DNA from: an uncultured Oscillospiraceae bacterium | GTDB lineage: Bacteria; Bacillota; Clostridia; Oscillospirales; Oscillospiraceae | DNA length: 64,000 nucleotides | Assembly (NCBI GenBank): GCA_944385415.1 | Contig: CALWXC010000004.1 | Coordinates: forward strand, 1-64,000 | Reading direction: 5' to 3' | In this document: positions 6,549-13,737 of the stretch, one piece after another | Numbering within the stretch: the first letter of the stretch is position 1 | Layout: each line of letters starts with the position of its first letter | Program-made: the position numbers and the translations under genes | Notes under the pieces: generated by a model | What the model saw: only the letters and a program-made list of their open reading frames with translations | The model's database searches: none | Told to the model about the DNA's origin: nothing

Positions 6549-6834
6549 AGACGCTTCCGAGAGCACGAAGCGGGCGGAGCGTTCTGTCTGTTTTTCTTCT
6601 CTGTCTTGCTCCTTGTAAACCGGGGGTTTCAGGGGGCGGAGCCCCCTTTTAATAAAATGTGAGAGCGAGAAATCCCTGTTCTACCTGTTGTTTTGATGAT
6701 AGCTGGAGCACAAAATGCGATGTGTGCAGGGTGTGCAGGGTACAATTACCCGTTTCTTATATTTTTATTTTTGTTTCAGGATTAAATTAAAAGTGTGAGA
6801 AAAGATAGTTTCTACCCTGCACACCTTGCACAGG
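6549..6834. repeat. ~285-bp direct repeat, outer copy
   Basis: Aligns over its whole length with 12314-12596, at roughly three quarters identity by eye. Shared landmarks in order: GGAGCG, CTTGCTCC, GTAAACCGGGGGTTTCAGGG, a GGGGGC/GCCCCC hairpin, TGATGATAG, the 20-mer TGTGCAGGGTGTGCAGGGTA (6723-6742), GAAAAGATAGTTTCTACCCT and the inverted 20-mer (6813-6832, one mismatch). The GGGGGC hairpin with following TTTT (about 6629-6650) can terminate plus-strand transcription. No gene is seen in 6457-7130. Confidence 0.8.
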
Positions 6835-6979
6835 CATGAACCCCAGGCTCGGCCCGCAGGAACGCCCAAGGGCCGGTGCGGGCGCGGGGCAGGATGCCGC
6901 CGCACCGGGCCTGCCGCTGAATTTGTGCAATGTTACAAATTTTATGCAGGATAATCCGCTCATGCGGCAATTTTGAGGC

Positions 6980-7005
6980 AAGTCTGTTCATAAATGAGCA
7001 GACTT
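6980..7005 (+). terminator. Hairpin upstream of the NUMOD gene
   Basis: AAGTCTGTTC and GAGCAGACTT pair (one G-U) around ATAAAT and are followed by GTTTTCG. It would insulate the NUMOD gene promoter from upstream transcription. Confidence 0.5.
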
Positions 7006-7052
7006 GTTTTCGTCATTTTTTCAGCTATATTTTTGCGTATAATCACATTATA

Positions 7053-7081
7053 TTGTAAAATTTACACATTTATAGTATAAT
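7053..7081 (+). promoter_or_regulatory. Promoter of the NUMOD gene
   Basis: TTGTAA (7053-7058), 17-base spacer, TATAAT (7076-7081), 50 bases before the ATG. Confidence 0.65.
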
Positions 7082-7130
7082 AATCATAAAGAATCTACGG
7101 TATATAAACGCAATATCGAGGTGAACTATA

Positions 7131-7781
7131 ATGAATGAAACACAAGAATACCTGAACAAATATCAGTCGCTTTGCATGGAGCAACTGGAATACTTATCAA
7201 GGCGAATGTACCAGCGGAGAGCAATGGACGAAGAGATAGAAGACCTGTTCAAACGTGCTAAATGGAACTATGCTTATGTCTGTTCCATACTGGAAGGCAA
7301 ACAGCCGCCAGCCATTATGGAGAGTGACCCCAACAACATCGGCCCCTCCCATCCTCCTGCACCTCCCGCGCCGCGCCGGGTCGGTAGTGCGGCAGCTCGC
7401 CGTCCCAAAAAGAAACGGTCTTACAGCGGACCACGCCCCGTTTTACAGTTGGACGCCAGGGGCAATGTTCTCCGCCGCTTTGATTCTTTGCGGCAGGCTT
7501 CCGAGTTGACCGGTCTATTGGCCAATTACATCTCCATCGCAGCGCACACCCGGTCATATACGACAGATGGCTCATACTGGTGTTTCGAGGATGATTTTAA
7601 TGCCTTAGTCGCAGTCGATGACGACATCACCACCCGCGTTGAGAAAGATACTGCATCTGATATACCTGACCCGAAACAGTTGATTGGAGGGCTTTTGGGC
7701 GTTGACGTAACCCGGCCCGTCTTACCAGAATCAGCCGTTGATGCGGATGCCGCCGGCGGAAAGCCAGACGATAAGATATAA
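7131..7781 (+). CDS. NUMOD-type DNA-binding protein linked to the Tn7-like module
   Basis: 216 aa. Residues 1-55 form a charged helical region. A proline/arginine-rich linker follows at 66-100 (PPAPPAPRRVGSAAARRPKK). Residues about 103-156 match the nuclease-associated modular domain pattern: a PVLQLDARGNVLRRFDSL strand-turn-strand, then a RQASELTGLLANYIS helix-turn-helix and GSYWCF at the end. NUMOD domains bind DNA in homing endonucleases, but no nuclease domain is present here. The gene converges on tniQ with a shared terminator and sits inside the segment bounded by the ~285-bp repeats. A role in targeting or regulating transposition is a guess from position. Confidence 0.55.
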   Translation: MNETQEYLNKYQSLCMEQLEYLSRRMYQRRAMDEEIEDLFKRAKWNYAYVCSILEGKQPPAIMESDPNNIGPSHPPAPPAPRRVGSAAARRPKKKRSYSGPRPVLQLDARGNVLRRFDSLRQASELTGLLANYISIAAHTRSYTTDGSYWCFEDDFNALVAVDDDITTRVEKDTASDIPDPKQLIGGLLGVDVTRPVLPESAVDADAAGGKPDDKI

Positions 7782-7782
7782 C

Positions 7783-7822
7783 AGCAAGAGCCCCGATGTC
7801 ATGCGACACCGGGGCTCTTGCT
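7783..7822. terminator. Bidirectional terminator between the NUMOD gene and tniQ
   Basis: AGCAAGAGCCCCGATGTC and GACACCGGGGCTCTTGCT form an 18-bp stem with one A-C mismatch and an ATGC loop. The convergent genes end 2 and 5 bases from it. Confidence 0.85.
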
Positions 7823-7826
7823 TGTC

Positions 7827-9065
7827 TCAATCTTTGTGGGGCGTATTCCCCTGCTCCATTACATACCGGATACAATCCAGCGCAAATGCCCCCTCGCAGC
7901 GGTAGCCCAGTTCGCGGCTGTATTGCCGGATGCGCTCCAGCTCTGCCTCGTCCACGGTGCAGCGCAGCAGGCCCTGGCGGGCCGTCTGACTTTTCCCAGG
8001 GATTTCCTCTCTCCAGAACGGAGCCATGCCGTAGTGCCGTAAGATGGCATTGACCTCATACTGTTTCAGCCCGATGGCGCGGGCAACCTGCCGGAGCGTG
8101 CAAAATCCGCCCTGAGCCGCCATGCACTCCATTTTCTCCCGCAGCTTATCCGGAACGGGCTCCGGGTCAAACACGTTTTTGGTGGGCAGACCCAGCATGG
8201 CTTGTATCATGATGTATCGGTCCGGCACAAGCTGCTCCCAGGTCTTGAGGCGGTTGGCCATGCTGGTAGTGATATGGGCCCCAAATGCCTTTTCCACGGC
8301 ATCTGCACCGTGATAATTACACAGGGCGACATATAGCTTGTCTTTGTCCACAATGATACCGGTCTGTCGGGCGATAGTCATATACCCACAGTTGAGTATG
8401 GTCTGATACAGATTGTTGCAGGTAGGCGGCGACACAGACGCAGGAAGCATCCAGTACTCCCGCACCAGCTCACTGACCCGGAGCTCAGCGGGTGATATGT
8501 CCATATCCGGCTTCTTATCCGTCTCCATGGCACTCAACGGATAAAAACTGTTATTGAGGGTCAATCTCGGATTGGCAACAGCAATCTGCCGCAACCGGCA
8601 CTTGTGCCGGACGCACACACCGGAGAGGGGTATCTGGTGCTCCACATGGTAATACGCCTCTCCGTAAATCTGTGCGTCCTCCTGGACACACAGTGGGCAG
8701 TATCGCAGAGCGTAATCGCCCCGGGGAAAGGTCTTCCACAGGTGGGTGGGGGTCTTGCTCCGCCCTTGGAGCAGGTCATCCAGCAGGGCCTCACGCTCAT
8801 TGATTGAGTACATCCTGGTGTAATACGCAAAAGGCGTATGATGCACTATCATGTCCCGCCCGTCATATACGCCCTTGGGAAGTTGGGACAGGACTGCATG
8901 GATGGCCGCATTGGGGTAGAGCGTCGCCATCTTGATTCCGGCTCTATTGCCAAAGAGCTGCCGCTTGACGATGTTATGCTCCCGTATGCCGCTGGATAGA
9001 TAGTACCGGCATAAAATTCCGTAAAACAACTCGCCGGGATATGGAGTTGGAAACCATGTCAGCAC
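7827..9065 (-). CDS. tniQ: TniQ/TnsD-family target-selection protein
   Basis: 412 aa from GTG at 9065 with GGAGGAGGTGGTATT upstream. The N-terminus WFPTPYPGELFYGILCRYY is the TniQ hallmark. A CCCH zinc finger follows: C123 and C126 (YCPLC), then C151 and H154 (GVCVRHKC). The C-terminal part has further helix-turn-helix-like segments (FCTLRQVARAIGLKQYEVN, about residue 320). In Tn7, TnsD binds the end of glmS and directs insertion just downstream. This is the only TniQ in the window and is longer than the CAST-type TniQ, so it is more TnsD-like. It overlaps tnsC by seven bases. Confidence 0.88.
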   Translation of the reverse strand: MLTWFPTPYPGELFYGILCRYYLSSGIREHNIVKRQLFGNRAGIKMATLYPNAAIHAVLSQLPKGVYDGRDMIVHHTPFAYYTRMYSINEREALLDDLLQGRSKTPTHLWKTFPRGDYALRYCPLCVQEDAQIYGEAYYHVEHQIPLSGVCVRHKCRLRQIAVANPRLTLNNSFYPLSAMETDKKPDMDISPAELRVSELVREYWMLPASVSPPTCNNLYQTILNCGYMTIARQTGIIVDKDKLYVALCNYHGADAVEKAFGAHITTSMANRLKTWEQLVPDRYIMIQAMLGLPTKNVFDPEPVPDKLREKMECMAAQGGFCTLRQVARAIGLKQYEVNAILRHYGMAPFWREEIPGKSQTARQGLLRCTVDEAELERIRQYSRELGYRCEGAFALDCIRYVMEQGNTPHKD

Positions 9066-10423
9066 AATACCACCTCCTCCACCATGCTTTGGGACAACAG
9101 CAGTTCCCGGAGCACTCCCGCCTTGTATGCCACCAGCAGGTCGCGTTCGTCCCGCTGGTCTGCCTTTCTGCCCCGTGGGACAGCGTAGAGCCGCTTGACG
9201 GGGCCGCTGCTCTCAGATGTATTCTCGGCCGGATTGGCCTCTGGTGGCTCGATGGTCCCCTCTGCCGGGGCCTGAAAATCAGATAAAAAAGTCCCCGTCC
9301 CCAGCTCCTGGGGCGGCTGGATGGCCAGATAGTCCGCTGCCGCCGCAACCATCTTGCCGTCTATCTTATCCACGCCCCGCATGAGCGCCTGGGCCTGGGC
9401 TTCCTCCAGCAGTTTGGAGATATAAGCCGGGATGCCGCCGCTGTAATCATATATCTGATTGGCCAGCCGGTCTGTCAAGACGGCCTGCTCCGGCGTGTAC
9501 TGGTACGGCCATAGGGCCCCCAGGAATGCCCGGTAGGCTCCATCCGGCTTAAAGGGCAAGAGCCGGGGCCCCCGCGTCCGTCTCCGCAGGTATTCTTCAG
9601 ACTGGAACACGGTCTCTGCCAGAATGGTCCCAGTAAAATAGACCGCTGTGCAGGTGTCGTTGGTTAATTCCGTCAGAAACCGTATCAGGGGCTTAATCCG
9701 GTTGGTTCGCTGGGCGGTGGCAACGACATTTTGAATCTCATCGACAACAAGGAGCCCCACATTGTAGGTAACACACAGGGTCTTGATGTAAGTGGCCACG
9801 GCGCTGGCTGACCCGGCGTGAGCCCGCAGCAGATAGTCCAGGTGATTACTCCCCACGGCCATGTCCAGAGCTCGGACGATGTTATAGGCCATGGTCTTTT
9901 GGCTGGCGTCGCTGGGGCACTCCACATGGAGCCACAGGACTTGCTTGGTGTAAAACGCCTTACCGAGATACTTTTCATGGCTGACCACCTGGGGCATAAG
10001 CATGAGGCAGCGTTTCAGGGTGCTGGTCTTGCCGATACCGGGCGTTCCCAGCAGCGCACCGGACTGTGCCTGAGCCCCATATCCTGCCACGGACCCGCCA
10101 GAGACGAACAGAGCGTTTATCTTCTGAACACGCTCCCGTGATGTCAGCGTGTGATAGCTGCTCTGGAGCATCCGGTAGAGCGAGTCGTAGATGTAATACA
10201 TATAGTCCAGCGGGATAAAGACGGTGGGCAGCAGGGCCAGCCCCTGACGGCGCTCGGCCATGCTCATGTTCTGGCACGCCTGGGGTGGCGGCGGGCAGCA
10301 CCGGATTTGCCGGATAAACTGCTCCGGCCCCAGGCACTCCGGCAGCGCCTCGATAAGCGGGTTTTGTGTCCCGCTGTTGTCATAGACGGCCTCTACGGTC
10401 TGTACCCCGAGATTGTATTTCAT
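9059..10423 (-). CDS. tnsC: TnsC/TniB-family AAA+ transposition regulator
   Basis: 454 aa. Walker A is GTPGIGKT at residues 126-133 and Walker B is LLVVDEIQN at about 224-232. The domain continues with RTNRIKPLIRFLTELTND (sensor region) and an arginine-rich segment. The C-terminal 70 residues are Glu/Pro-rich and then basic, probably contacting TniQ or TnsA/TnsB. In Tn7-like systems TnsC filaments on target DNA marked by TnsD and recruits TnsA/TnsB. The ATG overlaps the tnsB stop (ATGA) and GGAGGAGCCTGAC precedes it, so tnsB-tnsC-tniQ form one operon. Confidence 0.92.
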   Translation of the reverse strand: MKYNLGVQTVEAVYDNSGTQNPLIEALPECLGPEQFIRQIRCCPPPPQACQNMSMAERRQGLALLPTVFIPLDYMYYIYDSLYRMLQSSYHTLTSRERVQKINALFVSGGSVAGYGAQAQSGALLGTPGIGKTSTLKRCLMLMPQVVSHEKYLGKAFYTKQVLWLHVECPSDASQKTMAYNIVRALDMAVGSNHLDYLLRAHAGSASAVATYIKTLCVTYNVGLLVVDEIQNVVATAQRTNRIKPLIRFLTELTNDTCTAVYFTGTILAETVFQSEEYLRRRTRGPRLLPFKPDGAYRAFLGALWPYQYTPEQAVLTDRLANQIYDYSGGIPAYISKLLEEAQAQALMRGVDKIDGKMVAAAADYLAIQPPQELGTGTFLSDFQAPAEGTIEPPEANPAENTSESSGPVKRLYAVPRGRKADQRDERDLLVAYKAGVLRELLLSQSMVEEVVLC

Positions 10424-12174
10424 GTCAGGCTCCTCCTTTCTCTGGTACGATTCTGCGGGATGTCCGATATATCCTTGACGTTCCCGGTGCTCTGCTCCTC
10501 GGCCTGCCGGATGATGCGCTCTATCTCACTCCGCATGGCAACGCGGGCTTCTAATTCCATCTGGCGGGCAGCTTTCTCTTTCTCTGATTCCTCACGGCGC
10601 ATGACTGCCACATCGGCCATATCATAGCCGCTGTATCGGGCGCTGGACGGAGACAGAGCACAGGGGATGAGCCGCTTATCCTCGGTAATCACATAGATGC
10701 GGCTGGTGTCCTGGGCGTCGTAGGCATACTCGACTTTTTCGCCCATGGTCAGCTCCGCGCCGCGCTCCGGCAGATAGCGCAGGCCGTTACACAGGATGCC
10801 CTTGCGGCTGAGCTTGCTGGACGCCCTGGGCAGGGCGCGGCGGTAGAGCTCGTCCGCGTCTACATCCAGCAGGGTGCTCTTACCCTGGTCAACCAGCCAT
10901 TGCCACAGTCTTGCGGGCGTGTTGGGAGCATCCACGGGCAGGTGGCCGATGTCGGTCAGGACACGACCCTTATTGAGCGCGATAATCGTATGTATCACGA
11001 TGGCCGTGTACTCGTCCAAGGTCAAGATAGCCTGCTTGCGGTAGTCCGTGGCCCACCGCTCACCCACATCGTCCCCAATGACGCCGCGCCCCCGGAGCAT
11101 GGATTTATAGCTCTCCTGGATTAAGTCCATCGCTCGCTCCACCAGGGGTTTTTCCTCGGCCCTAAATGGCGGGAGCGCCTGCCGGTCTATGCCGTAGCAG
11201 ATGCACAGTTCATCAATGCGATTGCCGACAAACTCGCCGCCTCTATCGCTGATGATTTCAGAGGGCAGGCCCCGGCTGGGCCAATCCTCAGGGCGCAAAT
11301 CTATCCCATAGGCCGCACAGTAGGCCCGCTTGTCCATGGCCGCGTTGGCGATGCAGGCCATCATAGCAGTCTCGCCCGCGTCCAAGCCGACGTAGAGACC
11401 GGCAATCAGGCCGCTGGCTGTGTCAATGGCCAGATAGACGTTGGGGCGTCCTATGACCTTGCTCCTGTCCCATTTGGACACCAGATAGATGTCCCCCTGG
11501 GTCTCGTCCACCTGATAGCAGCCCACGCTCTCCCGATATTGCATAGCAGAGCCATACAGCGGCCGGTTGTTGCGCTGGTAGGCCGTCAGGCCCTCCCGTG
11601 CAATCTCCTTCTGCGGGTCGCCCCGGAAGTGCCGGAAATAGTAGGAACGGAAGCTGCTCCAGGATGGTATCTCGTCGGCAATGACACCCTGATTTGTGTA
11701 ATGCTCCAGGATAAAGAGTTCATAGGCAGTTCTGAGACTTCCACGTTTGGCGCTGAAATAATATTTACGGATTGCTGCCTCGTAGTCCGGTCTGCGGGTG
11801 CTCTCCCGTGGCTTGCCCTTGGTCAGGCTCCCGTAGGCCAGATAGGCATGATACAGGCGGCGCAGCCGTCTGACCGTCGTGCCATGTTCCCGGGCAATAG
11901 CGGCAAACACTGATGTGCGGTGAGCCTCGTCCGTGATGCAGCGGTCATCCTCCAGGGCTGGCCGGAGCAGGTCGTATCGCTGCTGCTGGGCATTGGACTT
12001 GGGGCGCTCCATGTTGCGGACATACTCCTCCGGTGCGGCAATCCGCTCCGCCCGTTCCAGCTCATCCCGGCTGACATAGCGGGGCATCTGGTACTCGTCA
12101 TAGGCGATGACCCACGCTCCGCCGGTGCCCTGCCGGAGCACCCGGAACCGCTCACCGGCAAGCCGAATAAACAT
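10420..12174 (-). CDS. tnsB: TnsB-type DDE transposase
   Basis: 584 aa from the ATG at 12174 (GGGAGGGAGAGAG upstream); the open frame extends 112 codons further but through hairpins and repeat sequence. N-terminal helix-turn-helix DNA-binding regions span about 1-190 (for example FAAIAREHGTTVRRLRRLY). The rve/DDE core has D223 (YQVDETQGDI), D310 (EIISDRGGEF) and E346 (EKPLVERAMD), with the typical ~35-residue D-E spacing. A Mu-type beta-barrel follows (about 480-545), then a charged C-terminal tail for TnsC contact. It breaks and joins the 3' ends of the element. It is separated from tnsA by about 480 bases of repeat sequence, which is unusual for tnsAB. Confidence 0.94.
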   Translation of the reverse strand: MFIRLAGERFRVLRQGTGGAWVIAYDEYQMPRYVSRDELERAERIAAPEEYVRNMERPKSNAQQQRYDLLRPALEDDRCITDEAHRTSVFAAIAREHGTTVRRLRRLYHAYLAYGSLTKGKPRESTRRPDYEAAIRKYYFSAKRGSLRTAYELFILEHYTNQGVIADEIPSWSSFRSYYFRHFRGDPQKEIAREGLTAYQRNNRPLYGSAMQYRESVGCYQVDETQGDIYLVSKWDRSKVIGRPNVYLAIDTASGLIAGLYVGLDAGETAMMACIANAAMDKRAYCAAYGIDLRPEDWPSRGLPSEIISDRGGEFVGNRIDELCICYGIDRQALPPFRAEEKPLVERAMDLIQESYKSMLRGRGVIGDDVGERWATDYRKQAILTLDEYTAIVIHTIIALNKGRVLTDIGHLPVDAPNTPARLWQWLVDQGKSTLLDVDADELYRRALPRASSKLSRKGILCNGLRYLPERGAELTMGEKVEYAYDAQDTSRIYVITEDKRLIPCALSPSSARYSGYDMADVAVMRREESEKEKAARQMELEARVAMRSEIERIIRQAEEQSTGNVKDISDIPQNRTRERRSLT

Positions 12175-12225
12175 CTCTCTCCCTCCCCAATGGTGCAAGT
12201 CATATATATAAGATAGGTTTGTTGT

Positions 12226-12247
12226 CCCACGGGCTTGCGCCCGTGGG
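12226..12247. other. 9-bp hairpin in the tnsB leader
   Basis: CCCACGGGC and GCCCGTGGG pair around TTGC, 52 bases upstream of the tnsB start. With the next hairpin it would fold in the tnsB mRNA leader. Confidence 0.6.
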
Positions 12248-12267
12248 GGATGGAAATGATTTAATTG

Positions 12268-12289
12268 ACAGCCGCCTAACGGCGGCTGT
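12268..12289. other. Second 9-bp hairpin in the tnsB leader
   Basis: ACAGCCGCC and GGCGGCTGT pair around TAAC. Neither leader hairpin is followed by a T-run on the minus strand, so attenuation by simple termination is unlikely. Confidence 0.55.
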
Positions 12290-12313
12290 ACGGGTTTACA
12301 CGCAAAAGTAGGG

Positions 12314-12596
12314 AATGCTTCAGGGGAGCACGCAACGGGTGGAGCGTACCATCTGTCACTCACCCTTTGTCTTGCTCCCTGTAAACCGGGGGTTTCAGGG
12401 GGCGGAGCCCCCTTTGAATAAATGTGAGAACGAGAAATCTTGATTCCTCCTGGTGTTTTGATGATAGACGGAGTACAAAATGCGATGTGTGCAGGGTGTG
12501 CAGGGTACAATTACCCGTTTCCCACACAAAAAATCAAAATCCAGTTAAAATAAAAAGTGCGAGAAAAGATAGTTTCTACCCTGCACACCCTGCACA
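12314..12596. repeat. ~285-bp direct repeat, inner copy between tnsA and tnsB
   Basis: Diverged copy of 6549-6834 in the same orientation. Here the inverted pair is perfect: TGTGCAGGGTGTGCAGGGTA at 12488-12507 and its reverse complement at 12577-12596, around a 69-base AT-rich spacer. Each arm is itself a tandem of GTGCAGGGT. Could be a protein-binding, replication or end-like element. No gene is seen in 12175-12657. Confidence 0.8.
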
Positions 12597-12657
12597 AGCG
12601 GGCCTACACGCCAGCGCGGCCCATGGGAGCGCACGGGGAAGCCGCGCCGTCCCCGGC

Positions 12658-13062
12658 CTACTGCCCGGTTATCACAACCTTCCAATCGACCACGCCCAGA
12701 GCCGCCCAATACCGTCTGGACAGTTCCAATTTCTCCATCTCAGACCGGCGGGTCAGGTCAGCGGCGCTGACCAGCTCCCGAACGGCGGCGGTGCCGTCGT
12801 TGAATTGGAGATAGAAGTCACTGACCCACTGCTCCCGGAAATACTCGCCCCGGATGTCCGTCTTTTGGATGGCGTCCAGGCGGCTGATATCCAGCTGCTT
12901 GCAGGCTTCATAGGCTGTAATCTCATACCGCTCCTCCAGATACTTGCTGTATGCCCGCGCCGCCTCGCTGTGAACCGTCACCATCCCGCCATTCTTTGCG
13001 CTATGGTAGGCAATGTCCCGCGTCTTTTTTCCTGCCTTGTCCAAATTATCACCAGCCCTCAA
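12658..13062 (-). CDS. tnsA: Short TnsA-like endonuclease (N-terminal domain only)
   Basis: 134 aa from TTG at 13062; TTG at 13044 and an ATG giving MVTVHSEAARAYSKYLEERY are alternatives. The pattern fits TnsA N-terminal domains (PF08722 type): YLEERYE with the candidate first acidic residue (E43 or E44), then WVSDFYL (D82), FNDGTAAVREL (E96), and EKLELSRRYW followed by GVVDWKVV. The usual C-terminal winged-helix domain is absent. At the ExK position it reads E96-L97-V98, so the catalytic lysine is not where expected. In Tn7, TnsA cuts the 5' ends. If this protein is inactive the element might transpose by cointegrate formation. It is the promoter-proximal tns gene and points away from era. 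Confidence 0.62.
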   Translation of the reverse strand: MRAGDNLDKAGKKTRDIAYHSAKNGGMVTVHSEAARAYSKYLEERYEITAYEACKQLDISRLDAIQKTDIRGEYFREQWVSDFYLQFNDGTAAVRELVSAADLTRRSEMEKLELSRRYWAALGVVDWKVVITGQ

Positions 13063-13064
13063 TT

Positions 13065-13277
13065 TCTCGGAATAATTGCCCCGAACTCCGCGTAATTCTG
13101 CCGGGAATTATGCGGAGTTTTCGTCAAGCCATGAACCGGGCCGCAACGATTTCTCTGTATTCCACCTGTATTCCCGGCAGGCCATGCTCATTTCCAGACT
13201 TTTTAATCGTTTTCTCAATCTCGGAATAATTCCCCGCAATTCCGCAAAATCTCGGAATAATAGCAATTATCCCGAGA
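13065..13277. repeat. Four copies of a 13-mer upstream of tnsA
   Basis: TCTCGGAATAATT at 13065-13077 and 13219-13231, TCTCGGAATAATA at 13250-13262, and an inverted AATTATCCCGAGA at 13265-13277. A degenerate pair (CGTAATTC and GAATTATGCGG, about 13090-13115) lies between. Tn7-type ends carry several TnsB-binding repeats beside tnsA, so these are candidate TnsB or regulator sites. Confidence 0.6.
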
Positions 13278-13310
13278 TACTATGTGCCGGTCTCTCGCAT
13301 ATCGCACCGA

Positions 13311-13327
13311 CTGTCGCACCAATCCTG
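13311..13327 (+). repeat. 17-bp inverted repeat, left arm
   Basis: CTGTCGCACCAATCCTG, exact reverse complement of 13705-13721. Reading inward it starts TGTCGCACC, the 5'-TGT form typical of Tn7-like termini. A 14-bp direct repeat (ATACTATGTG-N-CGG) lies close to each arm (13277-13290 and 13676-13689). Confidence 0.7.
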
Positions 13328-13637
13328 ACCGCAGCACCATACCGTAACACCCTCTCCAAAAGCTACAAAATCTCTACCGGAGCGCACCGCTGCGCTCCCT
13401 GCCGCTCCACCTTCCGTAACCCCTCTCCCGCTTCCCCTCCTGCACCACCCCATCACCCTCACCCCGGATACCGGAGCGGCTCCTGATGCGGCCATATCGT
13501 TGCGATTTTGCTTGCAAACGCATGGTCTGGCGCACATTATAGGCATAGATGACACGGGTAGGCTGTGGCGGGATTGCCGCCTCGGCGGACGCTCCAGCAG
13601 GCCGGAACGGGTTTGAGGCGTACACCTTAGAGCGCAT

Positions 13638-13670
13638 AAAAAGAGGGCCCCGGATTGCTCCAGGACCCTT
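13638..13670 (-). terminator. Terminator downstream of era
   Basis: On the minus strand AAGGGTCCTGG and CCGGGGCCCTCTT pair with two G-U pairs around AGCAAT, then TTTTT. It lies about 70 bases past era. The stretch 13328-13637 contains a C-rich tract and an open but unconvincing minus-strand frame; I name no gene there. Confidence 0.75.
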
Positions 13671-13704
13671 AAAAATACTATGTGACGGCGCGTGTCTGCC
13701 GTGC

Positions 13705-13721
13705 CAGGATTGGTGCGACAG
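13705..13721 (-). repeat. 17-bp inverted repeat, right arm (candidate transposon end)
   Basis: CAGGATTGGTGCGACAG. The arm ends ...GCGACA-3' at 13720, 18 bases from the era stop codon. It is also embedded in a 10-bp direct repeat, GACGGCGCGT at 13684-13693 and 13721-13730. Confidence 0.6.
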
Positions 13722-13737
13722 ACGGCGCGTTTTTCAA

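Noticed and set aside
6425..6662. Plus-strand open frames after the Cro-like gene
   Set aside because: They cross the terminator and the outer ~285-bp repeat, and corresponding frames are not kept in the second repeat copy.
12175..12510. N-terminal extension of tnsB
   Set aside because: The extra 112 codons run through the leader hairpins and the ~285-bp repeat; the ATG at 12174 has a strong ribosome binding site and gives a normal TnsB.
13374..13637. Minus-strand open frame between tnsA and era
   Set aside because: No ribosome binding site, it begins inside the era terminator and the composition is Arg/Gly/Ser rich. It may be non-coding transposon-end DNA.
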